DNA of 59,758 nucleotides from Rhizophagus sp. LPA8_4_AMF (lineage: Eukaryota; Glomeromycota; Glomeromycetes; Glomerales; Glomeraceae), in contig JADRCO010000063.1 in assembly GCA_021464525.1 (NCBI GenBank), positions 1 through 59,758 of the forward strand. Direction: 5' to 3'. The notes beneath the pieces are model-generated. The model saw only the letters and a list, made by a program, of their open reading frames with translations, had not been told where the DNA came from and ran no database searches. Below, piece by piece: positions 58,480 through 59,758 of this stretch (within the stretch, counting starts at the first letter, position 1; each line of letters starts with the position of its first letter). Made by a program: the position numbers and the translations under genes.

Positions 58480-59500
58480 CTTATCTATGCGGAGTTCTAA
58501 ACCTTTATCTTACAGAACTCCTCCCATTGTGGTTCATTACAAAGATCTGATGGTTGAGACCAGATACACATAATATTTTCTTTATCGCATCTTTTCCAAT
58601 GGTTGTTCAAATATTTATATATTAGGTATGTCTTAAATAATAAGAGTTATTCCATATCATCAGGTCGATTTCAGTATTTTTTTAAAGATGATTAATTTGT
58701 GCGTTTAGCATCGTTTATAAATAACTCCTCTCCATTGGGTTCACTGTCTGTACCGCAAATCCACTTTGGACCTACTTTGTTAAGATTTAAAGAAATAAAT
58801 GTCCGACTAGAATGATATAGTAGTAAGCTGAGAAGAAGATGGCATATTTCTTAGGCAGAAATGTTCCATTCTGAAACACTATTAAGCAAAAGCTTCTGTA
58901 TAGGTGCAAGAGACAGATCATTGGGATTGCTATCATTGAGGATTTAATTGAATATTTTGGAAAATGATGCTGATTTAGGTTCTGCTTTGCTTGCATATTT
59001 GGAAATGTACTGCAAGGCTGCATAGATGCTTAAAACAGGCTTTAAGTTTACATTTACCCTCCACCCTTGCAATTGAAGCCGATTATGCAAATTTATGTAT
59101 AGATTATTTTTGGCTGTTACCAATTCAGGCTGTCCTTGATTATCGCTACATATGAAGATATGGTCATTACACTCAATAAGATATTTAAAACGGCATTGCA
59201 TTTGTCTGTTCTGTTTAATCTGAAGGCAGTACAATAGACTACAACATGTATGATGTTATAACTTGTTAATTAATTTAATATAATCTTGTTCATCATCAAC
59301 TAGTTTGTCATTGCCTTTATGGCAAGGGTATTGCCTTAATATAGGTGCATATATCTCTGGATTTATCATGATAACTAATGAGTCGATATAGGATTGCATT
59401 ACTCATCAAGTTTTCATTCTCTTTCATCTAGTTTCATTCAATTAAAGGTGCATTTTTTATCTTTCCTATGCCATACACATGCACACTTCCCTTATATTGC
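58480..59500 (-). pseudogene. Helitron Rep-side block (helitron-like domain)
   Basis: Reading minus from the right: SYIDSLVIMINPEIYAPILR, YCLQIKQNRQMQCRFKYLIE, NDHIFICSDNQGQPELVTAK, NNLYINLHNRLQLQGWRVNV, NLKPVLSIYAALQYISKYAS, KAEPKSASFSKIFN. Then NDLSLAPIQKLLLNSVSEW and YHSSRTFISLNLNKVGPKWI, where stops and shifts begin. The LQGWRVNV, QYISKYASKAEP and SLAPIQKLLLNSV phrases are typical of fungal Helitron proteins. It leads into the linker fragment and then the 1.2-kb insertion at 58475. Confidence 0.8.
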
Positions 59501-59539
59501 TACTCAAATCTATACCACTAATCTTTCAGGTTCTAACGT

Positions 59540-59758
59540 AGCTTCAACATATCATTAAAAAAGAGTTCAAATTATTTGTTAAAGAATCACGCCCTATAAA
59601 AAAAATTTATACTTAAAATATATTTAAAATGCACTTAAATTTCTTTAAAATATACTTAATTTTCTTATTTTATACTTAAAATATACTGAAAATTGAATTT
59701 TCGCAAAATCAGTATCTAAATTATAATTAATATATATTTAAATTATATTCAATTTATA
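59540..59758. repeat. Short degenerate TACTTAAAATATA repeats
   Basis: tatacttaaaatatatttaaaatgcacttaaa and similar 14-20-bp phrases recur at about 59610, 59648 and 59672. Extremely AT-rich; may be the edge of another element outside the window. Confidence 0.4.

Larger units (their letters stand above)
52200..59758 (-). mobile_element. Decayed Helitron-type element (Rep/PIF1 helicase), interrupted twice
   Basis: Minus-strand fragments, in order from the right edge, read as one long Helitron protein: a Rep-side block (59234-58700), linker (58780-58480), a 1.2-kb insertion, EWMYLTKVGLNTRIDFTSDL (57161-56874), a PIF1 N-terminal block (56756-56557), the hAT insertion, then the rest of the helicase (53386-52217). 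Stops and frameshifts occur throughout. The element runs off the right edge, so one end is not visible. Confidence 0.8.

Overview
This window is eukaryotic and almost certainly from a fungus with a very AT-rich genome. The genes are split by many short GT-AG introns (about 60-120 bp), CDS starts sit in AT-rich leaders, and the gene set is that of a fungus: HOM2-type aspartate-semialdehyde dehydrogenase, RIB1-type GTP cyclohydrolase II, YPI1-type PP1 inhibitor, kinesin-7. Base composition plus dense Tigger/pogo, hAT and Helitron remnants fit an arbuscular mycorrhizal fungus (Glomeromycotina, Rhizophagus-like). That assignment is an inference from style, not from a database match.

Layout. 649-20900 is a compact gene block: HOM2(-), tRNA m3C methyltransferase(+), MEMO1(-), mitochondrial AsnRS(+), SGT1(-), SEC14-GOLD(-), LSM8(+), RIB1(-), a long DEIH-box helicase resembling TDRD9/Spindle-E(+), and an SRRM1-like PWI/RS splicing factor(+). 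21197-29770 is a transposon-rich gap: a 2.45-kb Tigger element with a broken transposase and a 128-bp hAT MITE nested in it, a 1.58-kb pogo-type element with a 483-bp hAT derivative nested in it, and several inverted-repeat elements. 30175-30736 is an unassigned, less AT-rich, gene-like island. 32769-50183 is a second gene block: histone H2B(+), kinesin-7(+), FRG1(-), PP1 inhibitor-3(+), mitochondrial uL3(-), PP2A leucine carboxyl methyltransferase(+), dUTPase(+), a CHERP-like CID/RS/G-patch/zinc-knuckle protein(-), RAB2(+). From about 52200 to the end lies a decayed Helitron-type Rep/PIF1-helicase coding region on the minus strand, interrupted by a 3.17-kb hAT transposon (53387-56556) with near-perfect 8-bp target duplications and by a 1.2-kb insertion carrying a roughly 40-bp minisatellite.

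How the genes relate. They are unlinked housekeeping genes: amino-acid and riboflavin synthesis, mitochondrial translation (AsnRS, uL3m), RNA processing (LSM8, SRRM1, CHERP-like, FRG1, tRNA m3C), phosphatase control (YPI1, LCMT1), S-phase (H2B, dUTPase) and trafficking (RAB2, SEC14-GOLD). Many are in divergent pairs with 130-410 bp between start codons. Notable gene-structure points are 4-, 6-, 11- and 12-nt exons, two of them splitting P-loop coding sequence, and T(n)A(n) palindromes in introns and leaders. No tRNA, rRNA or CRISPR array was recognised.
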